A stretch of 64,000 bases of DNA from contig NZ_JAATEJ010000009.1 in assembly GCF_012034175.1 (NCBI RefSeq), positions 124,001 through 188,000 of the forward strand, read 5' to 3'. The notes beneath the pieces are model-generated. The model had not been told where the DNA came from and did not search any database. It saw nothing but the letters and a program-made list of their open reading frames with translations. A program made the translations under genes and the position numbers. Below, one piece after another: positions 18,902 to 26,277 of this stretch; the first letter of the stretch is position 1; every line of letters begins with the position of its first letter. This DNA comes from Actinacidiphila epipremni (GTDB lineage Bacteria; Actinomycetota; Actinomycetes; Streptomycetales; Streptomycetaceae).

Positions 18902-19374
18902 GACGGAACCAGCCCGTCCCGCCCACCGTGCACCAACTCGGCCCCGTCGCCGACATCACCGCACTCCGCCCACACCAACTTGCCCACGCCCTCACGACCG
19001 GCGACTCCCCAACGGCCACCCGTCAGGACGTCCACCAGGGCAAGGCCACGACCGGACTCCTCACACCCGGACACCTGCCGCAGTTGGGGCTCGGCCTCGC
19101 TGGCATCGTGCACCTCGATCCGCACACCGCCCCTGCGGCGCTCGAACCGCGTCTCGATGTGACGCCCCCGCGGCTCTCCCGCATGCCGAACCGCATTGCC
19201 GAATAGCTCGGAAAGGACCAGAACCGCGGAGTCCGTCACGTCGTCCGGCATGCCCCACTTCAGCAAGTGGAACCACAGGTCATCGCGGGCCCGCCGGGCA
19301 TTCCTCGGGTCGTGCGTCCACCGACGGGCGACCACATCAGGACCCGCAGGGGCGTTCGGCACGGGCAGCATCAC
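18898..19374 (-). CDS. ATP-binding protein (HATPase_c, RsbW/anti-sigma-like)
   Basis: The 158 residues include the GHKL ATPase motifs: an N box SELFGNAVRHA (Glu and Asn for ATP/Mg) and a G1-like region GRGLALVDVL. Streptomyces have dozens of such short serine-kinase or anti-sigma-like proteins, often next to WhiJ-type XRE genes. The start (GTG-ATG pair, 19374) overlaps the stop of the upstream small gene as TGATG. Family is clear; the partner is not. Confidence 0.85.
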   Translation of the reverse strand: MMLPVPNAPAGPDVVARRWTHDPRNARRARDDLWFHLLKWGMPDDVTDSAVLVLSELFGNAVRHAGEPRGRHIETRFERRRGGVRIEVHDASEAEPQLRQVSGCEESGRGLALVDVLTGGRWGVAGREGVGKLVWAECGDVGDGAELVHGGRDGLVPS

Positions 19375-19595
19375 CGCGACTCCCCCTGAACCCCCAGGCC
19401 CGCCACAAAGGGCCGCACCACAGGAGAACGGCGCGCCCGCCCCGCAGACACGTCGTACTCAGGAACGAGCGCAGGCGCGCACACCGTACGCTCGCCGGCC
19501 GGCAGTTCACCGTGCCTGGCACGGTACCTGCCGACATCCAGCGGCCGACGCCGTAACCCCGTCGCATGAATCAACCGGACGATAGTCCGAATCAC
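19371..19595 (-). CDS. Small conserved hypothetical protein at the head of the XRE/ATPase operon
   Basis: This 74-residue product has a GTG start with GGAG about 9 bases upstream and a stop that overlaps the next start. It contains RRPLDVGRYRARHGELPAGE and SPVVRPFV segments that I associate with small proteins preceding ATP-binding/XRE gene sets in Streptomyces. No fold can be named. Tight coupling on both sides supports it being real. Confidence 0.6.
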   Translation of the reverse strand: MIRTIVRLIHATGLRRRPLDVGRYRARHGELPAGERTVCAPALVPEYDVSAGRARRSPVVRPFVAGLGVQGESR

Positions 19596-19715
19596 TGTCA
19601 GCGCTCCTCATAGCGTTGGCCACGCCCCCGGACCGGGCAGACGGTCGCGGGGGTCTCCTGCTTGTCACGCATGCGCCCGGTGTGGACACTGAGTGCGAGA
19701 GAACTATGTCGCCGC

Positions 19716-19774
19716 AATGACGCCCTGCGCGACGACACTTCTGGCGACACTGCGACGACAGACAGGGCGTCATT
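19716..19774. promoter_or_regulatory. Inverted and direct repeats upstream of the 19815 XRE gene
   Basis: AATGACGCCCTG (19716-19727) and CAGGGCGTCATT (19763-19774) are perfect 12-base inverted arms. Between them GCGACGACA occurs twice as a direct repeat (from about 19729 and 19752). The structure lies 41 bases before the ATG of an XRE gene and fits an autoregulatory operator region. Confidence 0.6.
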
Positions 19775-19814
19775 CCGGTGTCATTCCCGGCACCCGGAGA
19801 GCTACGGTGGACGC

Positions 19815-20576
19815 ATGAGCGAACCAACGCCGAACAGCACGCTGCGAGCGGTCCGCATGGGGCTGCTCATGTCGCAGGACGAGTTCGCCCGGGCGCTGCG
19901 CGAGGCAGGACAGCGAGCGGGGGTGCCCAACGACGCGAACAAGCGGCTGGTCCAGCGATGGGAGAGCGGCAGCACGGCCGGGCCCCGCCCTCTGTACGCC
20001 CGCGCGCTGGAAGCAGTGACAGGGCTCCCCATAGAGTCACTGGGGTTTGCCGTACCGGTTCCCGAGGCGCGCGTTTCGGACGACGGACACGGAGGCCATG
20101 ATCTTGCTCATGGTCCACGCGGGGTGCCGGTCCCCCTCGGCGATCGTGCGGCGCCCGCGACCAGAATGGGAACCTACAGCGGGGTATGGAGAAGCCGCTA
20201 CGAGTACTACTCAAGCGGGCGTGAGGGAGAATTTACCGGAGTTCACTACGTCGTTGTTCTCCAGCATGGAAATCGACTTACGGTCCGCAGCATTCCCGCT
20301 TCGGCCGATTCAGAGCTGACCATGGACTTGACCGTAGACGGAAACGTCGTCACGGGTACTTGGGTAGAGCAAACTGGCCAGGCCGGCTACTACCGGGGCG
20401 CCCGATACCACGGAGCCATCCAGATGCTTGCCGAGCCCACCGGGCGCCGTATCGTCGGAAAGTGGGTGGGCTTCGGTAAAGAGATGGACGTCAATACGGG
20501 ACCGTGGGAGCTGGTCTTCCAAGACGCATCGACCAACAAGGCCACACTTGCAAAGTACAGCAAGCCCGTAGAGTAA
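19815..20576 (+). CDS. XRE-type regulator with C-terminal beta-rich domain of unknown function
   Basis: Of 253 residues, about the first 75 are a helix-turn-helix unit (LRAVRMGLLMSQDEFARAL, then NKRLVQRWESG). Residues 120-250 form a separate beta-rich domain with repeated aromatic strands (GVWRSRYEYYSSGREGEF, HYVVVLQHGNRLTVRS, GYYRGARYHG, GRRIVGKWVGFG). I cannot name this domain; it looks like a small barrel that could sense a ligand or bind lipid. The second half of the gene is noticeably poorer in GC than its neighbours, which suggests recent transfer. Long inverted repeats lie just upstream. The HTH part is confident; the role of the sensor is open. Confidence 0.75.
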   Translation: MSEPTPNSTLRAVRMGLLMSQDEFARALREAGQRAGVPNDANKRLVQRWESGSTAGPRPLYARALEAVTGLPIESLGFAVPVPEARVSDDGHGGHDLAHGPRGVPVPLGDRAAPATRMGTYSGVWRSRYEYYSSGREGEFTGVHYVVVLQHGNRLTVRSIPASADSELTMDLTVDGNVVTGTWVEQTGQAGYYRGARYHGAIQMLAEPTGRRIVGKWVGFGKEMDVNTGPWELVFQDASTNKATLAKYSKPVE

Positions 20577-20579
20577 TGA

Positions 20580-20629
20580 GGCTCCGGTTGACGGGGTGAC
20601 CTACCAAGTCGCCCTGCACCACCGGAGCC
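20580..20629 (+). terminator. Possible hairpin after the XRE gene
   Basis: GGCTCCGGT (20580-20588) pairs with ACCGGAGCC (20621-20629) across a loop of about 32 bases, just after the stop codon. There is no T run, so terminator function is uncertain. Confidence 0.3.
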
Positions 20630-20704
20630 CTGGCCGTCGGCCGGTGGGCCCGCAGTGCTCCGCAGGATGGCCTCGCCCACCTGGGCGTCGCCGTCCCTGC
20701 GTGC

Positions 20705-21061
20705 CTACGCGCCTGAGTCCTCCTCGGACCGTGCCGGCCGGACCGTGTCCGGTGGGGCGGTCTGGGTCCAGGAGTCGAGGAGGATGTCGCGGAGTTCGGT
20801 GAGGTCGTCGAGGGCGGCGAGGCGGGCGCGGACCCAGGAGGAGTGGGCCTCGTGCGGGGGGACCCAGAACTTCTCCGGTTCGGACGCGATGAGTTCGGCG
20901 CGCTCGTGGCGGGGGCAGCGGACGGCGAAGGAGGTGGCGTCGTCGGGGACGGTGACGAACATCCGGCCCGCGACGTGGAAGGTCGGGATGTTCCACAGCT
21001 CCTTCTCGGTCGTGAGGGGGAAGGAGAGCGCGATACGGCGTACGTCGTCGGCGTCGGGCAT
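20705..21061 (-). CDS. MmcQ/YjbR family (DUF419-type) protein
   Basis: This 118-residue cytoplasmic protein has the family pattern: DVRRIALSFPLTTEKELW at the start, PTFHVAGRMFVTV, and SWVRARLAALDDLTELRDILLDSW at the end. YjbR-like proteins have a CyaY-like fold and are suspected to bind DNA or protein, but their role is not settled. It stands alone between a convergent XRE gene and a hydrolase remnant. Confidence 0.85.
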   Translation of the reverse strand: MPDADDVRRIALSFPLTTEKELWNIPTFHVAGRMFVTVPDDATSFAVRCPRHERAELIASEPEKFWVPPHEAHSSWVRARLAALDDLTELRDILLDSWTQTAPPDTVRPARSEEDSGA

Positions 21062-21071
21062 GGGGTGCAGG

Positions 21072-21305
21072 TTACCCAGCGGGTAGGACAGGGGCGCGCG
21101 GGACGAGGTCGCGCAGATCGGCGAACAGGCGCTCGTGGGCGGCTGCCGCCGCCGGGTCGGTGAGGTCCATGCCCTGGACGAAGCCGTGCGGCAGGCCCGG
21201 TTCGCGCCGCTGCCGTACGGGGACGCCGGCCACCGCGAGCCGAGCCGCGTACGCCTCGCCCTCGTCGCGCAGGGCGTCGTGCTCGGCGGTGACGGGCTGG
21301 GTCAT
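21072..21305 (-). pseudogene. C-terminal remnant of an alpha/beta hydrolase (esterase, Abhydrolase_3 type)
   Basis: About 77 codons match only the end of HSL-type esterases: TAEHDALRDEGEAYAARLAVAG with the triad Asp, and LPHGFVQG with the triad His. The oxyanion HGG and the nucleophile GDSAGG regions are absent upstream, where the DNA no longer resembles a hydrolase. It sits divergent to a LysR gene, the usual place for a LysR target, so it is probably a decayed target gene. Confidence 0.7.
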
Positions 21306-21587
21306 GGGGGCGGGGCGGCGAAGGGCGGGCTCCGCCGCGAGGTGAGCGTAGGGCAGCGCACGCCGGGCCGCAGGCTGCCGGGGTCCGCGGATCCGGCGAG
21401 GTCCGGCGGGGCGCGGCGCCGCTCGGGCTCGAAGCCGGCGACGCGCGTACGGGGCTGCCGGCGCCCGGCGCCTAACGCCCACCGCCCGGCGACGTGTGTG
21501 TGGGGCGCCCGGCGATCGGTGCCGCACGGCGCGGAACACGTGCGGGTCCGGCGTGACAGTGGCGCGGGGGCGTGGTGGCATGGGCGG

Positions 21588-22487
21588 ATGGAATTGCGGG
21601 AGCTGCGGGCGTTCGTCGCCGTCGTGGAGGAGGGCGGGCTGTCCGCGGCGGCGCGGCGGCTGCATGTGAGCCAGCCCGCGCTGTCGCAGACGGTGGGCGG
21701 GCTGGAGCGGCAGCTCGGGGTGAAGCTGCTGGTGCGGGGCAGCACCGGGGTGCGGGCGACCGAGGCGGGGACGGCGCTGCTGGGGGAGGCGCGGGCGGTG
21801 CTGGCTCGGTATGAGCAGGCGGTGCGGTCGATGGGCCGCTACACCGGGCCGGGCGGCGGGGCGCTGCGGGTGGGCGTCCCGCTGGAGCTGCCCGCCGGGC
21901 TGCTGGACCCCGCCGTCGCCGAGCTCGCGGCGGCGCACCCGGACACCCGCGTACAGGCCCGGCACTTGTCGACCGCGGAGCAGCTGGCGGCCTTGCAGGC
22001 CGGCGAGTTGGACGTCGGCTTCCTGCGGGAGCGGCCCCCGGGGCGGGAGTTCGACGCGCTGCCGGTCGTACGGGAGCGGCTGGGCGTACTGGTCGCGGTG
22101 GAGCGCGCGGCGGAACTCGCCGGCCCCGACGGCATCCGGCTGGACGCGCTCGCCGGCCTGGAGTGGGTGGGCTTCCCCCGTTCCGGCAGCCCCGCCTGGT
22201 ACGACGAGCTGACCGCGGTGCTGCGCGGCCACGGCCTGGACCTCGGGCCCGAACCCCCACAGGGCCAGACCCTCATCGCCGACGTCAAGCTCGCCGCGGT
22301 CGCCTCCGGCCGCGCCTTCGCCCTCGCACCGCCCGGCTGGCAGCAGCCGCTCCCCGAGCACGTGACCTGGTCCCCGCTCGTCGGCCACCCCCTGGTCCGC
22401 CGCACCTGGGCCGTATGGCCGGCCGACTCGCACCGCCGCGACCTCGGCGTCTTCGTGGCCGCGCTGGACCGGTCGGCGAACGGCTGA
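21588..22487 (+). CDS. LysR-family transcriptional regulator
   Basis: This 299-residue protein has the typical N-terminal winged helix (MELRELRAFVAVVEEGGLSA, then RRLHVSQPALSQTVGGLE) and a periplasmic-binding-like effector domain (about 90-295). The ATG at 21588 is fixed by the conserved first residues. It faces a hydrolase remnant on the opposite strand, so its original target may be lost. Confidence 0.92.
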   Translation: MELRELRAFVAVVEEGGLSAAARRLHVSQPALSQTVGGLERQLGVKLLVRGSTGVRATEAGTALLGEARAVLARYEQAVRSMGRYTGPGGGALRVGVPLELPAGLLDPAVAELAAAHPDTRVQARHLSTAEQLAALQAGELDVGFLRERPPGREFDALPVVRERLGVLVAVERAAELAGPDGIRLDALAGLEWVGFPRSGSPAWYDELTAVLRGHGLDLGPEPPQGQTLIADVKLAAVASGRAFALAPPGWQQPLPEHVTWSPLVGHPLVRRTWAVWPADSHRRDLGVFVAALDRSANG

Positions 22488-22738
22488 GCGCACGCCTGAG
22501 CCCTCAGCGCTCATCCTCGGCGCTCATCCTCACCGCTCACCGCCCGCCACCCATCGCCGGCCGCCGACCGCACGGGGCCCGGGCCCCCGCCCGAGCCCCG
22601 GAGGCGCCTCGCCCGGGCCCCCCGCGGCCCTGCCCGAGGCCCCCGCCCGGCCCCCGGAGCCGCCGTCACCGCGGCGCCCCACCAGGCGTCCACCCGGCCG
22701 CCACCCCGCCCCGCGCCAGGCGCCAGGCACCCGCCCCC

Positions 22739-23491
22739 TCACACCGCCGTCCGCCCCCCGTCCACCGGCAGCACCGCCCCCTGCACAAAGCTCGCCGCCT
22801 CGCTGACCAGGTACCCGATCGCCGCCGCGATCTCCTCCGGCGCCGCGGGCCGGCCCGCGGGGGCCTGGGCGGCGAGGGCGTCGAGGGCGTCGCCCATCGC
22901 CGCGGTGCCCTCCGTCCGGGTCGGGCCGGGCTCGATCGCGTTGACGCGGACGCCGCGCGGGCCGAACTCCGCCGCCCAGGACTTCGTCAGCAGGTTGAGG
23001 GCCGCCTTGCTGGAGCCGTAGAGCGCCATGCCCGCGACGCCGTATTCGGCGACCATCGTGCTGACGTTGACGATCGCGCCGGTGCCGCGCGCGGCCATCG
23101 CCGGGGCGAGGGCGGCCACCAGGTGGAAGGGCGCCTTCACGTTCAGGTCGTAGACGGCGTCGACGTCCTCCTCGGTGGCCTGCGCGGTCGGGCCGAAGGG
23201 GAAGACGCCGGCGCTGTTGACCAGGATGTCCACCCGGCCGCCGCCCGCCTCGGCGGCCTCGCGCGCCAACCGCCGTACCGACGCGGTCTCGCCCAGGTCC
23301 GCCGGGAGGAAGTCGGCCTTGCCGCCGCGCGCCCGGATGCCGGCGACGACGGCCTCGCCGCGGGCCGGGTCGCGGCCGGCGACCAGGACGTGCGCGCCGC
23401 GGCCGGCGAGCAGTGCGGCGGTCGCGGCGCCGATGCCGCTGGTCGCGCCGGTCACCAGTGCCACCTGGCCGGTCAGTTCGTAGGAAGCCAT
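22739..23491 (-). CDS. Short-chain dehydrogenase/reductase (classical SDR)
   Basis: The protein has 250 residues and all classical SDR signatures: TGATSGIG (14-21) for NAD(P), NSAG (92-95), catalytic Ser144, Tyr158 and Lys162 (YGSSK), and the PGPTRTEG loop. GRD at the end of beta 2 (about residues 39-41) favours NADP over NAD. It is probably a 3-oxoacyl- or alcohol-type reductase; the substrate is unknown. It lies 184 bases downstream of the dehalogenase-like gene on the same strand and may share its MarR control. Confidence 0.9.
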   Translation of the reverse strand: MASYELTGQVALVTGATSGIGAATAALLAGRGAHVLVAGRDPARGEAVVAGIRARGGKADFLPADLGETASVRRLAREAAEAGGGRVDILVNSAGVFPFGPTAQATEEDVDAVYDLNVKAPFHLVAALAPAMAARGTGAIVNVSTMVAEYGVAGMALYGSSKAALNLLTKSWAAEFGPRGVRVNAIEPGPTRTEGTAAMGDALDALAAQAPAGRPAAPEEIAAAIGYLVSEAASFVQGAVLPVDGGRTAV

Positions 23492-23675
23492 GAGGTCCGT
23501 CCTTCGCTCGTGCTGGGGGCTCGTTCGCCGCGCCGCCCCTCCTGCCGGGGCGACGCATGTGCCAAGCGCCCGCCACCTGCGACGATTCCGGTCCGGCCAT
23601 TGCGCTCCCCGATGGCCGCCATAAGCGGCGGCATGCGCCCCCGTAGCCCCCGTAGCCCCCGCGTCCCGGGACCCG

Positions 23676-24554
23676 TCACCCCAGCCCGTTCGCCCCCGCC
23701 CACTCCCGGACCGCCGCCGCGATCTCCTCCGGCCGGTCCTCCGTCGCGTGGTGCCCGGCCGCGCCGCACGGGGTGACGGTCAGGGCGGCGATGTGCGCGG
23801 CGCACCACTCGACCACGGGCGGGGTCACGGCCAGGGTGGGCGAGCCGGTGAAGGTCAGCAGGAGCTTGGGCACGTCGGGGCTGGCGGCGAGCCACGGCCC
23901 GAACGCCTCGATACGCGCGACGGTCTCGGCCGGTTCGCCGTCGAGCGGGAACTGCCGGGCCCAGGCCAGCAGCGGGCGGCGGCTCTCGACGGTCGGGTAC
24001 GGGGCGAGGTACGCGTCGAGTGCGGGCCCGGTGAGCGGGGTCAGGACCGCGCCGGAGTAGGCGGTGCGGATCAGCGGGACGTCGCCGGCGATCATCTGCT
24101 CGCCGGCCCCGGGGGTGCGCAGCATACGGGTGCGCTCACGGGCCTGCGGGCTCAGTTCGTCGCTGCTCAGCGGCTTGACGAAGGTCTCGAAGAAGGCGGT
24201 ACCGGCGACGCCGTCCGGATGCCGGGCGGCCCGGTCGAGGGCCAGGACCCCGCCCCAGTCGTGGCCCACCAGGACGACGTCCCGCAGGCCGAGCGCGTCG
24301 AAGAAGGCGTCCAGGTAGCGGGCGTGGTCGGCGAAGGAGTAGGCGAGGTCGGGCTTGCCGGAGCGGCCCATGCCGATCAGGTCGGGGACGACGATCCGCC
24401 GCTCCCCGCCCGGGTCCAGCGCCGGGGCGACCTCCCGCCAGGTGTGGGAGGAGCCGGGGTTGCCGTGCAGCAGGACGTACGTGGGGCCGGGCGCCGAAGC
24501 GGAGCCGTGCTCCTCGTAGAAGAGCGTCGAGTCGAGGACGTCGATGGTGGGCAT
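23676..24554 (-). CDS. Alpha/beta hydrolase of the haloalkane dehalogenase type
   Basis: The 292-residue protein carries the dehalogenase-type active site: HGNPGSSHTWR with Asn32, GMGRSGKP, and the nucleophile elbow GHDWGG with Asp99 followed by Trp100. Asn32 plus Trp100 is the halide-binding pair of HLD-II enzymes (DhaA, LinB). The catalytic His is in GHHATED near residue 271. Asp instead of Ser in the elbow separates it from esterases, but epoxide hydrolases share that Asp. The Asn32/Trp100 pair is the reason I favour dehalogenase. The start at 24554 is where conserved sequence begins (MPTIDVLDSTLFYEEHG). It is divergent from a MarR gene with tandem operators between. Confidence 0.8.
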   Translation of the reverse strand: MPTIDVLDSTLFYEEHGSASAPGPTYVLLHGNPGSSHTWREVAPALDPGGERRIVVPDLIGMGRSGKPDLAYSFADHARYLDAFFDALGLRDVVLVGHDWGGVLALDRAARHPDGVAGTAFFETFVKPLSSDELSPQARERTRMLRTPGAGEQMIAGDVPLIRTAYSGAVLTPLTGPALDAYLAPYPTVESRRPLLAWARQFPLDGEPAETVARIEAFGPWLAASPDVPKLLLTFTGSPTLAVTPPVVEWCAAHIAALTVTPCGAAGHHATEDRPEEIAAAVREWAGANGLG

Positions 24555-24643
24555 GGAGGCGGGACCTCGCGTTCCGGGGAAGGGGGTACAGGCGCGGGTG
24601 AGCCCGGCAAAGCTGCTCACCCGACGAGCATGAGACCGACTAA

Positions 24644-24686
24644 CGTTCGTCGCACTAACGAAGCTATATCGTTCGTCCCCCTAACG
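24644..24686. promoter_or_regulatory. Tandem MarR-type operators between the dehalogenase and MarR genes
   Basis: Two copies of a 17-base box, CGTTCGTC-N3-CTAACG, lie at 24644-24660 and 24670-24686, 26 bases apart. Each copy is itself an inverted repeat (CGTT...AACG). An extra CTAACG half-site precedes the first. The position in a 151-base divergent gap fits autorepression of the MarR gene and control of the hydrolase. Confidence 0.82.
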
Positions 24687-24705
24687 CAATGGCTACACTC
24701 CCCCC

Positions 24706-25164
24706 ATGGCCGCCGACTCCCCCCACCCCCGCCCCGACCGGCTGCGCGCCCTGCCCAGCCGCCTGCTGGGCCTGGCCTCCATGCGGGCCGACCGGCTGAT
24801 CGGGGACGGGCTCGCGGCGGTCGGGGCGCGCAAGTGGCATTACGCGGTGCTCGCCACGCTCCAGGAGTACGGCCCCGCCAGCCAGTCCGAGCTGAGCCGA
24901 CGGTCCGGGATCTACCGCAGCGACATGGTCGCGGTGCTCAACCTGCTCGCGGACGAGGGCCACGTCGAGCGGACACCCGACCCCGCCGACCGGCGGCGCA
25001 ACGTCATCACGATCACCGAGAGCGGAAGGCGCCGGCTGGCGCACCTGGACGCGCTGCTCGCCGACCTGCAGAAGCAGTTGCTCGCCCCGCTGGACGAGCA
25101 CGAGCGCGGCGAACTGGTCCGGCTGCTGCGGAAGTTGACCGGGCGCGAGGACGAGGAGATGTGA
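24706..25164 (+). CDS. MarR-family transcriptional regulator
   Basis: This 152-residue winged-helix protein shows ARKWHYAVLATLQEYG, QSELSRRSGIYRSDMVAVLN (recognition helix) and the wing DPADRRRNVITITESGRRRL. MarR proteins are dimeric repressors released by small aromatic or oxidant ligands. The ATG follows two 17-base operator copies, so autoregulation is likely. Confidence 0.92.
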   Translation: MAADSPHPRPDRLRALPSRLLGLASMRADRLIGDGLAAVGARKWHYAVLATLQEYGPASQSELSRRSGIYRSDMVAVLNLLADEGHVERTPDPADRRRNVITITESGRRRLAHLDALLADLQKQLLAPLDEHERGELVRLLRKLTGREDEEM

Positions 25165-25197
25165 CGGCGCACCGCCCGCAGCCCCGCACCGCCGCGC

Positions 25198-25230
25198 AGC
25201 CCGCACAGCCCGCACAGCCCGCACAGCCCC
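25198..25230. repeat. Short tandem repeat, unit CCCGCACAG
   Basis: About three and a half copies of a 9-base unit lie between MarR and the next gene, followed by degenerate CCCGCACCG copies. No gene is visible in this gap. Confidence 0.6.
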
Positions 25231-25350
25231 GCACCGCCCCGCACCGCCCGCGCAGCCCCGCAGCGCCGAACGGACCCACGGCGTACGGTCGTTCGTAGCG
25301 CCGCCGGATCCGCGTCGGGGCGGTGCGGACGCCGGTGCGAGGAGCGGGCC

Positions 25351-26103
25351 GTGATATCGGAACCGGAACTGACGGGCGGGCCGGGCGAGGAGCCCGCCGA
25401 GGTGATCGCCGATCCCGCCGCCGGCGCCCTCTCCGGCGGACCGGGCCGGCGGCCGTGGGTGTGGGCGGTGGGCGGCGCGGTCGTGGCGTCCGCCCTGTGG
25501 GGCGCGGGGCTGCGGCTGTGGGACGCGCAGCACGGCGGCGGCCCCGACCTGCACGGTTACGTCCTCGGTGACAGCCCGTGCGCGGGCGGCACGCTGGGCC
25601 CGCTGACGAGCGCGCTGCACGCGACGGACACCGCCGTGATCGCGCCCACCGCGGCCCGGCTCGGCAAGGCGCTGGACCAGGCGCGCTGCACGCTGGAGAT
25701 CTACGCGCCGGACCCGCAGACCGGCAGCCTCGACCGCTTCCAGGTCTCCGTCGCGATCGACCTGCACAAACGCACCGACCCGCGGCGGGAGTTCGAGGAC
25801 CAGGCGGGCCTGGACCCGCAGACCCTGACGCCCGCGGTCGCGGTGCGCGAGGTCGCCGGGCTCGGGGACGAGGCGGTCGCGCAGACCGTCAGCCGGCAGC
25901 GCGAGGAGCTGCATGTCCTGCACGGCGGCGCGGTGTTCAGCCTGACGCTCACCGGATACGCGGCAGGCGCCGTCTCCGAGGACACCCTCGGCGCCCTGCA
26001 CGGCGGCCCGCGCACCGCCGCCTCCGACGTCGCCCGCTTCGAGCCGGCCATGGTGGGCGCGATGCGCAATGTGATGAAGGGCCAGCAGAAGACGGCCCGT
26101 TAG
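25351..26103 (+). CDS. Hypothetical single-pass membrane protein
   Basis: The 250-residue product starts with GTG preceded by GAGGAG. A Pro/Gly-rich cytoplasmic N-terminus leads to a transmembrane helix (WVWAVGGAVVASALWGAGLRL, about 35-55). An extracytoplasmic domain follows with two Cys (CAGGTLGPL and ARCTLEIYAPD) that could form a disulfide. I do not recognise the family; similar anchored proteins of unknown role are common in Streptomyces. Confidence 0.75.
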   Translation: MISEPELTGGPGEEPAEVIADPAAGALSGGPGRRPWVWAVGGAVVASALWGAGLRLWDAQHGGGPDLHGYVLGDSPCAGGTLGPLTSALHATDTAVIAPTAARLGKALDQARCTLEIYAPDPQTGSLDRFQVSVAIDLHKRTDPRREFEDQAGLDPQTLTPAVAVREVAGLGDEAVAQTVSRQREELHVLHGGAVFSLTLTGYAAGAVSEDTLGALHGGPRTAASDVARFEPAMVGAMRNVMKGQQKTAR

Positions 26104-26137
26104 CGGGGCCGGGCCGCATCACCGATACAACGCAGAA

Positions 26138-26210
26138 TCTTGCGCAAGAAAGTTACTTTCTCGCAATGATGAGCGCGGATATTGCGGACCGGTGTCCGCG
26201 ACATTACGGT
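26138..26210 (+). promoter_or_regulatory. Promoter and palindromes upstream of the GH87 gene
   Basis: TCTTGCGCAAGA (26138-26149) is a perfect palindrome, overlapped by AGAAAGT-T-ACTTTCT (26147-26161), a perfect 7+7 inverted repeat. Downstream, TTGCGG (26182-26187), a 17-base spacer and TACGGT (26205-26210) form a good promoter. The palindromes sit upstream of -35, which suits an activator or a looping repressor. Confidence 0.65.
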
Positions 26211-26277
26211 GCCCCTTGCGTCGACGCTCCATCCCCCACCTGACACGGAGCCCGCTCCGGGTCGAAAGGAGCACGTG

